Positions 51,807 through 60,163 of a DNA stretch of 64,000 nucleotides are shown here, in pieces (position 1 is the stretch's first letter; every line of letters begins with the position of its first letter). The translations under genes and the position numbers were made by a program. The notes beneath the pieces were generated by a model. It was not told the DNA's origin and made no database searches. It was given only the letters and a program-made list of their open reading frames with translations. This DNA comes from Sulfurimonas sp. HSL-1656 (lineage in GTDB: Bacteria > Campylobacterota > Campylobacteria > Campylobacterales > Sulfurimonadaceae): positions 1,798,001 through 1,862,000 of the forward strand of contig NZ_CP147915.1 of assembly GCF_039645585.1 (NCBI RefSeq). The letters run 5' to 3'.

Positions 51807-52135
51807 TCAGCCCCCTTTGCCATGTCGCGCTCGAGTTCGGCACGCACCTCGCGGTTAAGATCGTCGAACTCGCCGTTGGCGCGCTTGACGTAAATTCCCG
51901 TCAGAATAAAGGCGATAAAGATAATCGCAACACCGACCGGGATGCCGACCGTCGTGACCCCCGTCTCGCTCAGCGGCGTGCCGAGCAGCGCGGGATCAAA
52001 GGCGATCGTGAGGATAAAGGTGAAATAGACCACCAGCATCACGATGGAAAGTTTCCAGGCGAAAGCGCTGCGCGTCTTCACCAGTTCCTGGTACTTCGGG
52101 TTGTTCTTAATGTGCTCAACCATTTCCTGTGTCAT
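51803..52135 (-). CDS. DUF485 membrane protein (YjcH-like), acetate symporter partner
   Basis: 110 residues with two helices. The N-terminal [20 protein letters not shown] is the DUF485 signature; the helices are [18 protein letters not shown] and [20 protein letters not shown], with the closing [19 protein letters not shown]485 proteins accompany ActP and are thought to help or stabilise it. Translationally coupled to actP. Confidence 0.93.
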   Translation of the reverse strand: MTQEMVEHIKNNPKYQELVKTRSAFAWKLSIVMLVVYFTFILTIAFDPALLGTPLSETGVTTVGIPVGVAIIFIAFILTGIYVKRANGEFDDLNREVRAELERDMAKGAE

Positions 52136-52148
52136 GACCGTCCTTTAA

Positions 52149-53540
52149 TTAAAAGTTATAGTTTACAATAAACCGATATTCGTTCCAGCCCGTGTCGCTG
52201 CCCGCTGTTGCTTCCGCAAACTTCCTCGGAAAGTTCCCGCGCAAACGCAGCTGCAGGTTCTTGACCGCTTCGGGGTAGTACTGGATATCGAACCCTGATT
52301 CCGATGCCGTGCGCTCCACGCCGTAGCCGCTTTCGGCATCCATATCGAACGATGCGTAGAACACGGCCGTCGAGAGGTTCGTCCCGAGCGATTTGAAGTT
52401 GTAGCTCGCCGCCGCTTTCCACGCTTTCGTCCCGGCAAAGAACTGGTGACGCGTCACCATGCCCTGCGTATAGGCCGGCATGCCGCCGAATTGGGAGATG
52501 ATGGCATGTTTGTACGCATCGTCGCCGGCATCGTTGGCCGTCGTCTCCGAATAGGCCGCATAGGCCGTCAGACCGGCATAACTGGCACCGACTTTCGCCG
52601 CCCAGTAAAAGGAATCGACTTTACCTTCTCCGTAGACCGGCGTACCGTTGATGTCTTTGGCGACAGAAACGTTGCTCAAGTATTCACTTCCGACGCTGTC
52701 CTGCTTGATCGCCTGCACCGCCACGAACGGATGAACGTTCGCGTTGAGCAGGCAGTCCCAGGTCGCCCCTACTTCCGCATAGAGCGTGTTATACAGATCC
52801 CATGCATAATCGTTCGAAAGCTTTGCATTGAAGTTTTTGTTTTTAAAACTCACCATAGCATTGGTAACACCGCCTGTGTTCTTCCCGACGGCGGCCTTCC
52901 CCATGTTGTAGTATTTTCCTGCGACGACATCGCCTTCCGTCGTGTAACCGGACGTAACAGGCAGCATGCCGCCGGCATACGGATGGTACGCGTTATAGAA
53001 AGAGCCGTAGGCAACCGCCTGGACCTGCGCAACCTGGAACTCGACGTTTTCAATATCGCTGTTCGTCAGCTTGTACGCTTCGAACGTGGTGGGAAGCATA
53101 CGCGCGTCGTCGCCGCCCATCATCGGTGTATCGTAGCGCTGGTAACCGAGCTTGGCAACGGTTTTTGTCCCCAGTGCGCTCATGTCGTAATTGATATACG
53201 CCTCGCCCACGATGGCGTAGTTCTCATAGCCCGTTCCCAGCAGGGAGGGGTCCATCACTTTCAAGTCGAACGTATGAATCGCGTTCGTCGTATAGAGCGC
53301 CGCGGCGGCACTCAGGCCGTTCCAGGCATCCAGCGTATACTTGAGGTTGCCGCCCAGCGCCAGGGAATTGCGGTGGGTATCCGCACCCGAACCGCCCTGG
53401 TACTCTCTGTCGACGTAAAACATCCGGATCTGACCGCTGGCTTGCCCCTCGGAAAACATCGCGCTCAGGTCTTCGGCGCCAAAGAGGTTTGCACCGCCGA
53501 GCAGGCCAACCGCCAAGACGCTTGAAGCTATTTTTTTCAT
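52149..53540 (-). CDS. Opr-family outer-membrane porin heading the acetate operon
   Basis: 463 residues. Signal peptide MKKIASSVLAVGLLGGANLFG, then EDLSAMFSEGQASGQIRMFY, the usual start of Opr-type porins of this phylum, many amphipathic strands, and a C-terminal aromatic end (YRFIVNYNF). It lies 13 bases before the DUF485 gene, so it opens the operon. The likely task is acetate or short-carboxylate passage across the outer membrane, inferred from the operon. It is distantly related to the porin at 13505. Confidence 0.87.
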   Translation of the reverse strand: MKKIASSVLAVGLLGGANLFGAEDLSAMFSEGQASGQIRMFYVDREYQGGSGADTHRNSLALGGNLKYTLDAWNGLSAAAALYTTNAIHTFDLKVMDPSLLGTGYENYAIVGEAYINYDMSALGTKTVAKLGYQRYDTPMMGGDDARMLPTTFEAYKLTNSDIENVEFQVAQVQAVAYGSFYNAYHPYAGGMLPVTSGYTTEGDVVAGKYYNMGKAAVGKNTGGVTNAMVSFKNKNFNAKLSNDYAWDLYNTLYAEVGATWDCLLNANVHPFVAVQAIKQDSVGSEYLSNVSVAKDINGTPVYGEGKVDSFYWAAKVGASYAGLTAYAAYSETTANDAGDDAYKHAIISQFGGMPAYTQGMVTRHQFFAGTKAWKAAASYNFKSLGTNLSTAVFYASFDMDAESGYGVERTASESGFDIQYYPEAVKNLQLRLRGNFPRKFAEATAGSDTGWNEYRFIVNYNF

Positions 53541-53644
53541 TTTCTCTCCCCGTAATGAAGCTTAAGTTGCATCGTAAGAGAGAAAAATAGCATCAACATA
53601 GCATTCAAGCGAATCGATAAAAAAAAAGGCCTTTCACTCAACAG

Positions 53645-53661
53645 TGTAACTTTTAGTTACA
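53645..53661. promoter_or_regulatory. inverted repeat upstream of the acetate operon
   Basis: TGTAAC, five bases, GTTACA: a perfect 17-bp palindrome 105 bases before the porin start. On the minus strand between it and the gene lie a T-run (about 53619-53627) and two TGCTAT -10-like elements 12 bases apart (about 53584-53601). A candidate activator site. Confidence 0.45.
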
Positions 53662-53712
53662 TATCTATCCTCCGCCATCGTCGTATTGTTACTATTGGTA
53701 TTGGCCTGCGCC

Positions 53713-54597
53713 TTATTCGGAAACCGGCGGCTTGATTCTGACGGTACACGTCATACCGGCGGCAACGGTAAACCCCTCCGGGACCGTGTCGATATGGATC
53801 CGGACCGGGATACGCTGTGCCAGGCGGACCCAGGTGAAGGTCGGGTTGACGTTTGCCAGCAGCCGCTCGCCCGTGGCGTTGTCCCGGTCGGAGATCCCCC
53901 TCGCGATACTCTCGACATGCCCCTTGAGGGTGTATTTGCTTCCCAGCATTTTCATCTCCGCCAAGTCGCCGACGCGGATGAGGGAGAGTTTATGCTCTTC
54001 AAAATAGCCGTAGACCCAGAAGGAGTCCGCTTTGACAAGCGCCATGCGGCTCTCGCCGCGTTCGACATAGTCGCCCGCCCTGAGCAGCAGGTTCGAGACC
54101 CAGCCGTCGCAGGGCGCGCGGACAGCGGAGCGCTGCAGGTCGAGCGCAGCGGTTTCCGCACGGGCCTGCGCCTCCTCGTAGCGCGCCTTAGCGATGTCGG
54201 CTTCGAGCCGCGCATCCTCGCGGCTCTCCTGTGAAACCGTCTCGCTGTCTAGGGCCGCACGCCTGAGGTACTGGCGCTGCTTCATCTCGTACTCTGCTTT
54301 GCGGGTCCGGGCCACCGCTTCGGCTTCGTGCAGGGCATGCTCGAAACGGGCCCCGTCCACGCTGAACAGCAGGTCGCCGCGTTTGACGAACTGGTTGTCG
54401 GCAACGGCGATGCGGCTCACCAGGCCGCTCACGTCGGGCGCGACCATAACGATGTCCGCGCGCACACGGCCGTCGCGGGTCCATGAGCTCTCCATATAAT
54501 TCTGCCAGAGCAGCAGCGCGAGGAAAACAGCGACGGCCACTACCGTAAAGGTAATGGTATAGCGCACCAGTTTGGAAAGCTTGGTATTGAGAGTCAT
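53713..54597 (-). CDS. HlyD-family adaptor of an AaeA type
   Basis: 294-residue membrane fusion protein: one N-terminal helix (YTITFTVVAVAVFLALLLW), lipoyl halves around MVAPDVSGLVSRIAVADNQF and RAPCDGWVSNLLLRAGDYVE, a short coiled-coil (about 90-150), and a terminal beta domain (FTWVRLAQRIPVRIHIDTVP). Size and sequence match AaeA/EmrA-like adaptors that work with FUSC pumps. AAAGGGATAGG lies upstream of the ATG. Last gene of the efflux operon. Confidence 0.9.
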   Translation of the reverse strand: MTLNTKLSKLVRYTITFTVVAVAVFLALLLWQNYMESSWTRDGRVRADIVMVAPDVSGLVSRIAVADNQFVKRGDLLFSVDGARFEHALHEAEAVARTRKAEYEMKQRQYLRRAALDSETVSQESREDARLEADIAKARYEEAQARAETAALDLQRSAVRAPCDGWVSNLLLRAGDYVERGESRMALVKADSFWVYGYFEEHKLSLIRVGDLAEMKMLGSKYTLKGHVESIARGISDRDNATGERLLANVNPTFTWVRLAQRIPVRIHIDTVPEGFTVAAGMTCTVRIKPPVSE

Positions 54598-54607
54598 CCT
54601 ATCCCTT

Positions 54608-54808
54608 TCAAGTATAGATCAACAGGCACGGCAGGGTAAAAAGGCAGACGAAAACCGCCGTCCTGAAAAGCCCCGGGTGCCAGACATGTTTATAGACCCC
54701 GGCATCGGCAAGGATGCGGTCCACCAAAATCTGTAAAACGGCCGCCGCCGCGAAGATGGGCAGGAGCGTAGGCATCTGGATGCCCAGCAGGGTGATCTCT
54801 AGCGGCAT
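54608..54808 (-). CDS. DUF1656 small membrane protein (AaeX-like)
   Basis: 66 residues with two helices (LLPIFAAAAVLQILVDRIL and GLFRTAVFVCLFTLPCLLIY) and the typical WHPGLFR between them. DUF1656 proteins accompany AaeAB-type efflux systems in many proteobacteria; role unknown. It overlaps the FUSC gene by 10 bases. Confidence 0.9.
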   Translation of the reverse strand: MPLEITLLGIQMPTLLPIFAAAAVLQILVDRILADAGVYKHVWHPGLFRTAVFVCLFTLPCLLIYT

Positions 54809-56943
54809 GTATCCTCCGTCACGACCGGCAGCGACCCTTCACTCAGCATGATCGTACGGATCAATGCCAGTTCCGCCGCCGCCTTTTGTATCCTTTTCAG
54901 CTCGGCCGCGCCCGCCGAATCCCCCTGCGCATGCAGGACCGCGACCGCCTCCTTGAGCGTCATGAGCAGCATCCGCCGCATCTGCTCCGAGGGGGTTGCA
55001 AAGTAGTTCCGGACCGCGTAGATCGCACCGTCCAGGCTGTCGGATGCCGCCGAAAGCGGCAGCCGCTTCCGGCTGCGCCGCACGGCAATGACCGCACGGC
55101 CGATCTCCAGCGTCGAAAGCAGCCATGTGTACACCAGACGGCTCGAGCGCATGTTCAGGCGCCCCTGCGTCGAAAACTGCTGCACCATGTCACGCCCCGT
55201 GCTCTCAAGCGCGCTGCGCTGCACCGTGATCGTGCCGCTGCACAGCGTCACGATCTGCCGGCGCAGGATCTTCGCGACACGCTGCTGCGTCAGCGAACAG
55301 GACCAGAAGTTGACCAGCAGGTACGCCAGACCGGCGAAACCGATCCCGATCAGGTACGCCAGCGTGCTCTCCATAAAGACCGTCGGATCGACCCGGAAGT
55401 AGGGGTCGAGCGAACACTGGTACATGAACAAGAAAATGAAGCCCAGCGCGAAACCGCTCCACCGGGGCTGCGTCGTCCACCACGCCACCACGGCCAGTAC
55501 AGGGGCAAGCACCAGGGCGAGGGTCAGCATGTCCGAGGTGTACTCGGGAATAATGTAAAAATCGTAGACCGCCGCCACGGCCACGGCACTCACCCCGCCT
55601 TTGAAAAAGTTCATCACCGCGGCGAGCGGGCTCGGCAGGGTCCCGATGAGCAGCCCCAGCACGACTGCCAGGGTCACGGTCAGCGTCGCGTAGGGCCACC
55701 CGGTCACGATCCAGAACAGCATCGTCACCAGCAGCACCCCGCTGCCCCGCAGTGCCGCCAGCGCGACGAGGACGCTGTCGGTATGGGTCGAAAACCGCAC
55801 GACGCGGCTGAGCTCCCGGGACGCCCTCCCCGAGAGGCGGTGCCGCAGGAAGGCCCGGTAGGTCACGCAGTGGATGTGGAGTTCGCCAAGCAGCCGCACG
55901 ATGAGGCCGGACGCCGAGCTGAAAGCCTCGTAGGCATCAGCTTCCAGGAACGGTGCCAGACGGAGCCGTTCCTCCTCCACCAGGGTCTGAAGCACTTCTT
56001 TGGCCTCCAGCACGCCGGCAATGATGCCGTCGAGCTCTTCGACGGAGACCGGTGTGCGCGGCGACGCATTCACCACCGAAGCGACCGGGGCGTAAAGTCC
56101 GGCCAGCGACTCCCGTGCCTCGGGGGGCATGCGCTCGCCGGCGGCGGCCAGGATGTTTTTGAGCGAATGGAACGTCGTCGAGAGGTGCATATACTCCTGG
56201 TTGAGCTGTCCCGAAAGCTGCCGGGCCTTGCGGTCGGTGCCGCTTTCAAAGCTGCTGTTGATCCGCACGGCATGCAGACCGACGACGCCGGAGAAGCCCG
56301 CACTCCCGGGTTCCGTTTCCGTGCCGGCTGCGAAGAGCGCGTCGCCCTCGCCGAGGATGGAAAAGAGGTTGGCGAACCGCTCCCGCTCACTGGCCAGCAG
56401 CGAATCGAACAGCTTGCGCGGGAAGACCATGTCACTCACGAGCGTCGCGCTCATAATCCCGATGATGACCTCCGAAAAGCGCGACACGGCGATGCTGAAA
56501 ATCTCCAGCGGCGTCTCGATCACGGGAAGGGCCACGATGCAGAGCGTGTAGCCCGCAAGAACGAAACCGTAGGACTGGAAATTGCGGAATTTCAGCCCGG
56601 CGCCGGTACAGAGCCCGATCCAGAGCGCGAAAAACGCGATGAACCAGACGGGGTCCTGCGCGAAGAGGCCCATCATCAGCAGGGAAACGCCGACCCCGGC
56701 GATCGTCCCCAGGACACGGTAGTAGCTCTTGGAAAAGACCAGGCCGCTTTGCGGCTGCATGACCAAAAAGGTCGTGAAAATCGCCGTACGCGGGTCGGGC
56801 AGGTTCAGCGTCATCGAGATGACCAGCGCGAGCAGCCCGGCAAAGGTCGCCTTCGCCATATAGGTCAGGACGGGCGCGTCCGTCGCGAGCCACTCACGCG
56901 CCGTACGCTTCCAGGATAACGGCTGCACCAGGGTATTAGTCAT
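54799..56943 (-). CDS. FUSC-family inner-membrane efflux protein (AaeB-like)
   Basis: 714 residues in two halves, each with five or six helices followed by a cytoplasmic helical domain. The first starts VLTYMAKATFAGLLALVISM and carries NLPDPRTAIFTTFLVMQPQS and YYRVLGTIAGVGVSLLMMG; the second has GWPYATLTVTLAVVLGLLIG. These match aromatic-carboxylate efflux proteins of the AaeB class, presumed proton-driven. The ATG at 56943 has AAGGAGG seven bases upstream; in-frame ATGs at 56949 and 56970 lack good spacing. It overlaps the channel gene by 8 bases. Confidence 0.9.
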   Translation of the reverse strand: MTNTLVQPLSWKRTAREWLATDAPVLTYMAKATFAGLLALVISMTLNLPDPRTAIFTTFLVMQPQSGLVFSKSYYRVLGTIAGVGVSLLMMGLFAQDPVWFIAFFALWIGLCTGAGLKFRNFQSYGFVLAGYTLCIVALPVIETPLEIFSIAVSRFSEVIIGIMSATLVSDMVFPRKLFDSLLASERERFANLFSILGEGDALFAAGTETEPGSAGFSGVVGLHAVRINSSFESGTDRKARQLSGQLNQEYMHLSTTFHSLKNILAAAGERMPPEARESLAGLYAPVASVVNASPRTPVSVEELDGIIAGVLEAKEVLQTLVEEERLRLAPFLEADAYEAFSSASGLIVRLLGELHIHCVTYRAFLRHRLSGRASRELSRVVRFSTHTDSVLVALAALRGSGVLLVTMLFWIVTGWPYATLTVTLAVVLGLLIGTLPSPLAAVMNFFKGGVSAVAVAAVYDFYIIPEYTSDMLTLALVLAPVLAVVAWWTTQPRWSGFALGFIFLFMYQCSLDPYFRVDPTVFMESTLAYLIGIGFAGLAYLLVNFWSCSLTQQRVAKILRRQIVTLCSGTITVQRSALESTGRDMVQQFSTQGRLNMRSSRLVYTWLLSTLEIGRAVIAVRRSRKRLPLSAASDSLDGAIYAVRNYFATPSEQMRRMLLMTLKEAVAVLHAQGDSAGAAELKRIQKAAAELALIRTIMLSEGSLPVVTEDTCR

Positions 56944-58372
56944 TTGCATCCTCCTTCGCGTCCGGGTCACGGTAGCCGCCGCCGAGCGCGTTGATCAGGG
57001 CGATCTTGAGGCCTGCGCGCTCCTCGCGCAGCGCGATGCCGGCCAGTTCGCCGCGCCAATACGCCCTTTTGGCCTCCAGGTAGGGCAGCTTGTCCGTCAA
57101 TCCGCCGCCAAACCGCTTCTGCGCGAGGGCCGCATTGCGCTGCTTCGCGCGTATATCCGTGTCATGCAGCTGCGTCTGCGAGACGATGAGTCTGGTGCGT
57201 TTCAGGACGCCGACGACCTCATTCGCCGCCTTGATGACGGCCGCGTTGTAATCGTTGACGGCGCGGTTGTAGTCACTGACGCTGGCCTGCAGGTTCGCTT
57301 CCCGGGCGCCGCCGTCGAACAGGGGGAGCGAAAGGGCCGCACCCCCCGCGGGAGCGTAGGACGACGCCGCGAGCAGCTTGCCGAAATCAAACGAGATAAA
57401 CCCGAGCAGCCCGGTGAGGCTGATATTGGGGTAGAACTGCGCCTTGGCCTGCTCGATGTTCTGCTCTTTGCTGAGGACAATGTATTTGCAGACCGTCACG
57501 TCGGCGCGGTGCGCGACCAGGTCCAGGCGGACTGCTTCGGGGAGGGGCACCTCGGTGTCTTCGCGGAGCTTCGGCACGGCCAGGGTGTCGGTATAGGAGG
57601 GCAGGAACCCGCCCAGGATGCCGATCCCCTCTAACTTGCCAGCAATAGCCCGCTTGACGGCGGCCTTTTCCCCTCTGAGGGCCGCCACCTCCGCCTGTTT
57701 CGCATAGAGCGCCGTGGCGTCGATCAGCCCCTGTTTCCATTTTTTTTCCAGGATGGCCTGCTCCTCGACCAGCGCGCGCTCGGAGGTCTCGAGAAGAAGC
57801 AGGCGCTCCCCGTCGAAGTGCCAGGAGAGGTAGAGCGTGGAGATACCGACGGCAAGGGCCAGTCTCGCCGCATCGACGGCCGCTTTCTGCGCCAGGGCGC
57901 CATACGCTGCGGAACGGATCCTTGATGCGCGTTCGTCCCAGAAATCGAAGGTGTAGTCCAGGCTGACACCCGTCTCGTAAAGGGTGTACGTCCCTCCGCC
58001 GAGGGGTGCGGGGAAAATGTGGTTCGCGCTGAAACGCTCCCGCGTGACGGCGGCATCGGCCGAGACATGGGGCACGTTGCCCGACTGCGCGGCGGCAATG
58101 GCGCTGTTTGCCAGCGCATAGCGCGCTTCGACGCTTTTGAGAGCCGGTGCGTTGCGCAGCGCGTTTTCGATCAGCGCGTCGAGCTGCGCGTCGCCGTACC
58201 CTTTCCACCAGTCGGTCTCCAGGCGCGCTTCGGGCAGTTGTGACCCCGGAGCGTCCTGCCCCAGTTCGCGGGAAAGGTCCGGTGTCGCCATCGGTGCCTG
58301 TTTGTCGGTCATCGGCACGCAGGCGCCGAGGAAGAGCGCCGGAAGAAGTCCGAATAGGAATCTGTAATGCAT
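56936..58372 (-). CDS. NodT-type outer-membrane efflux lipoprotein
   Basis: 478 residues. The lipobox LGAC places the lipidated cysteine at residue 18. Two outer-membrane-efflux repeats follow: PEARLETDWWKGYGDAQLDA and LIENALRNAPALKSVEARYA in the first, FYPNISLTGLLGFISFDFGK and GGAALSLPLFDGGAREANLQ in the second. This is the NodT/OprM-like architecture that completes the pump with the FUSC protein and adaptor. The ribosome-binding site is weak. First gene of the operon, divergent from an AraC regulator. Confidence 0.92.
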   Translation of the reverse strand: MHYRFLFGLLPALFLGACVPMTDKQAPMATPDLSRELGQDAPGSQLPEARLETDWWKGYGDAQLDALIENALRNAPALKSVEARYALANSAIAAAQSGNVPHVSADAAVTRERFSANHIFPAPLGGGTYTLYETGVSLDYTFDFWDERASRIRSAAYGALAQKAAVDAARLALAVGISTLYLSWHFDGERLLLLETSERALVEEQAILEKKWKQGLIDATALYAKQAEVAALRGEKAAVKRAIAGKLEGIGILGGFLPSYTDTLAVPKLREDTEVPLPEAVRLDLVAHRADVTVCKYIVLSKEQNIEQAKAQFYPNISLTGLLGFISFDFGKLLAASSYAPAGGAALSLPLFDGGAREANLQASVSDYNRAVNDYNAAVIKAANEVVGVLKRTRLIVSQTQLHDTDIRAKQRNAALAQKRFGGGLTDKLPYLEAKRAYWRGELAGIALREERAGLKIALINALGGGYRDPDAKEDAND

Positions 58373-58436
58373 TTCTGTATGGCTCTAATGGGATAGGTTT
58401 TCGGTGTCAGTTATGTTTTGGATAGCAGCGATTTTC

Positions 58437-58496
58437 CACCCGTTTCGGGTGCTCTGTTTTTCACGCATTTTGCATCTGGCATTCGGCGGAATTATA
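58437..58496 (-). promoter_or_regulatory. promoter and leader hairpin of the NodT-FUSC operon
   Basis: TATAAT on the minus strand at 58491-58496 predicts a leader of about 110 bases before the nodT-like gene. A perfect inverted repeat, CACCCG-TTT-CGGGTG, lies at 58437-58451 within it and may be an operator or leader hairpin. The TATAAT and the regulator promoter on the other strand are 80 bases apart. Confidence 0.5.
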
Positions 58497-58546
58497 GTCG
58501 TTTCACCAAGGGAATTCCATACATTCCGCAACCTATAAATCAACAC

Positions 58547-58588
58547 TTCTTGCATCCAAAGTTGGCATATCTTGCTATAATTTCTCTT
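58547..58588 (+). promoter_or_regulatory. leaderless promoter of AraC copy B
   Basis: TTCTTGCAT (58547-58555) and ATCTTGCTATAAT (58569-58581), holding an extended -10 (TGC TATAAT), then seven bases and the ATG. No ribosome-binding site fits between. Both blocks are shared with the promoter at 25699-25738, with only one base difference in spacing. Confidence 0.68.
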
Positions 58589-59467
58589 ATGAAAAAAGGC
58601 TCCGAACGCCACAGAACCAAAATCACCAACGACCTAATGCACTATATCTACGAGCATATAGACACGCCGATCAACCTGGATACCCTCAGCGCCGATTTCG
58701 GGGTCTCAAAGTTCCACATGCACCGGCTCTTCAAGCGGGAGTTCGGCAGGAACATCCACGAGACGATCCAGTCGATCCGGCTGCAGATGGCGGCGAACCT
58801 GCTCATCACCAACAAGAAATCCACCATTTCAAAGATCGCCGCCATGACCGGCTACAGTTCGCAGACCTCCTTTATCAGGGCCTTCGGCAAAAAATTCGCG
58901 ATGACGCCGAAAGCGTGGCGCAACGGCGGGTTCATGGCCTATTCGGATACGATCGTGCGGGAGATGCCGGACGACCTGACCTCCGACGTCACCTATGAAA
59001 ATCTTTCGCCCGTTATCAAAAAGATGCCGTCATTCAAGGTCTACTATATCCGGCACCGGGGGTACGACGATGCCATCAAGCAGTGCTGGCAGAAGCTCCA
59101 GGCGTTTACCCTCGGCAGCGACATCCGGAACTATGCGCAGATCGCGCTCTATCACGACAACCCGATCATCACCCCGCTGGATGAGTGCCACTACGTCGCC
59201 TGCATCGTCCTCAACGAACCCTTTAACGCCGAAAAGGTCCCCCTGCCCTCGTTCGAGATACACGGGGGCGTCTACGCGGAGTTCACTGCACGCGGGTACC
59301 GTAACGATATCCTGAAACTGATCCGCTGGGTCTACCATGAGTGGCTCCCCTCGAGCGGGTACGAGACCACGGCGAAGCACGCCTACCTCATCTACGACGA
59401 CAACGACTTTTTAAACGAGACGGGATTTTTCTCCCTGAAGTACTACATTCCCATCGTCCTGCCGTAA
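58589..59467 (+). CDS. AraC-family regulator with GyrI-like effector domain (copy B)
   Basis: 292 residues. DNA-binding domain first (about 1-115) with helices INLDTLSADFGVSKFHMHRL and ISKIAAMTGYSSQTSFIRAF, closing GKKFAMTPKAWRNGG. The GyrI-like domain (about 135-292) contains VIKKMPSFKVYYIRHRGYDD, IALYHDNPIITPLDECHYVA and YHEWLPSSGYETTAKHAYLI. It parallels copy A along its whole length. It is divergent from the NodT-FUSC-HlyD operon and is its likely ligand-responsive regulator. An upstream in-frame extension exists but has no family match. Confidence 0.9.
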   Translation: MKKGSERHRTKITNDLMHYIYEHIDTPINLDTLSADFGVSKFHMHRLFKREFGRNIHETIQSIRLQMAANLLITNKKSTISKIAAMTGYSSQTSFIRAFGKKFAMTPKAWRNGGFMAYSDTIVREMPDDLTSDVTYENLSPVIKKMPSFKVYYIRHRGYDDAIKQCWQKLQAFTLGSDIRNYAQIALYHDNPIITPLDECHYVACIVLNEPFNAEKVPLPSFEIHGGVYAEFTARGYRNDILKLIRWVYHEWLPSSGYETTAKHAYLIYDDNDFLNETGFFSLKYYIPIVLP

Positions 59468-59497
59468 CCCGGCCGAGACAGGTGCGGCACAGGGCCC

Positions 59498-60163
59498 CTA
59501 TTTCAATGATCCGTCGATCATGTACCCCATGGCACGGATATTCTGGATGAAATCCTCTTTCAACGCTTTTTTCAGGCGGTTCACCTCGGCACGGATCGTC
59601 GCGTTATCGATGATCGCTTCGTCCCAGACGTAGATGCGGAACGTTTCGAAATCGACCACCCGGTTCATGTTGCGCGCAAGCAGGTCGATGATCTGGTGCT
59701 GGCGGCGGGTCAGGGTCTGCGGTACGTTGTCGAAAAGCAGGGTCTCGTTGAGCATGTCGTAGCTGTAGCGCTTGGAGAGGCGCAGGTGTTTGCGCTGCTC
59801 GGGCGGGACGTCGCGCATGACCCGGTTGATGTGCAAGAGAAGCTCCTGCAGGTGGAAGGGCTTTTTGAGGTAGTCGAAGCAGCCCAGCTCGTACGCCTTC
59901 GAGATCTCGGCGATGTCGGTCTGCGCGCTCGTAAAGATCGCCGGGACGGCAAGTTTCGCCGCATTGAGTTGTTCGAGCAGGCTCAGGCCGTCGATGGAAG
60001 GGACGTTGATGTCAAGGATCAGCAGGTCGTACCCGCCCTTCATGATTGCCTCCAGCGCCTCCGCACCGTCGACAAAGGCGTCGACCCGGTGGTTGTGCAT
60101 CTGCAGGTATTCGCTCACGGCGCCCTGGAGCATCACCTCATCTTCAAGCAGCAGGATTTTCAT
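59498..60163 (-). CDS. OmpR-type response regulator
   Basis: 221 residues. Receiver (about 1-115): LLLEDE, phospho-acceptor Asp in LLILDINVPSIDGLSLLEQL, FTSAQTD and the lysine FDYLKKPFHLQELL. Winged helix (about 130-221): TLTRRQHQIIDLLARNMNRV and DNATIRAEVNRLKKALKEDF, ending IRAMGYMIDGS. The ATG at 60163 has AAGGGGGGT upstream. It overlaps the kinase end by 20 bases, so kinase and regulator are one operon. Confidence 0.9.
   Translation of the reverse strand: MKILLLEDEVMLQGAVSEYLQMHNHRVDAFVDGAEALEAIMKGGYDLLILDINVPSIDGLSLLEQLNAAKLAVPAIFTSAQTDIAEISKAYELGCFDYLKKPFHLQELLLHINRVMRDVPPEQRKHLRLSKRYSYDMLNETLLFDNVPQTLTRRQHQIIDLLARNMNRVVDFETFRIYVWDEAIIDNATIRAEVNRLKKALKEDFIQNIRAMGYMIDGSLK

Noticed and set aside
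53541-53640. Sigma-54 promoter before the acetate operon
   Set aside because: No GG-N10-GC element at the right spacing; the TGCTAT elements fit sigma-70 better.
54886-56919. Plus-strand open frame of 677 codons
   Set aside because: Antisense to the FUSC gene; Arg/Gln/His-rich shadow composition.
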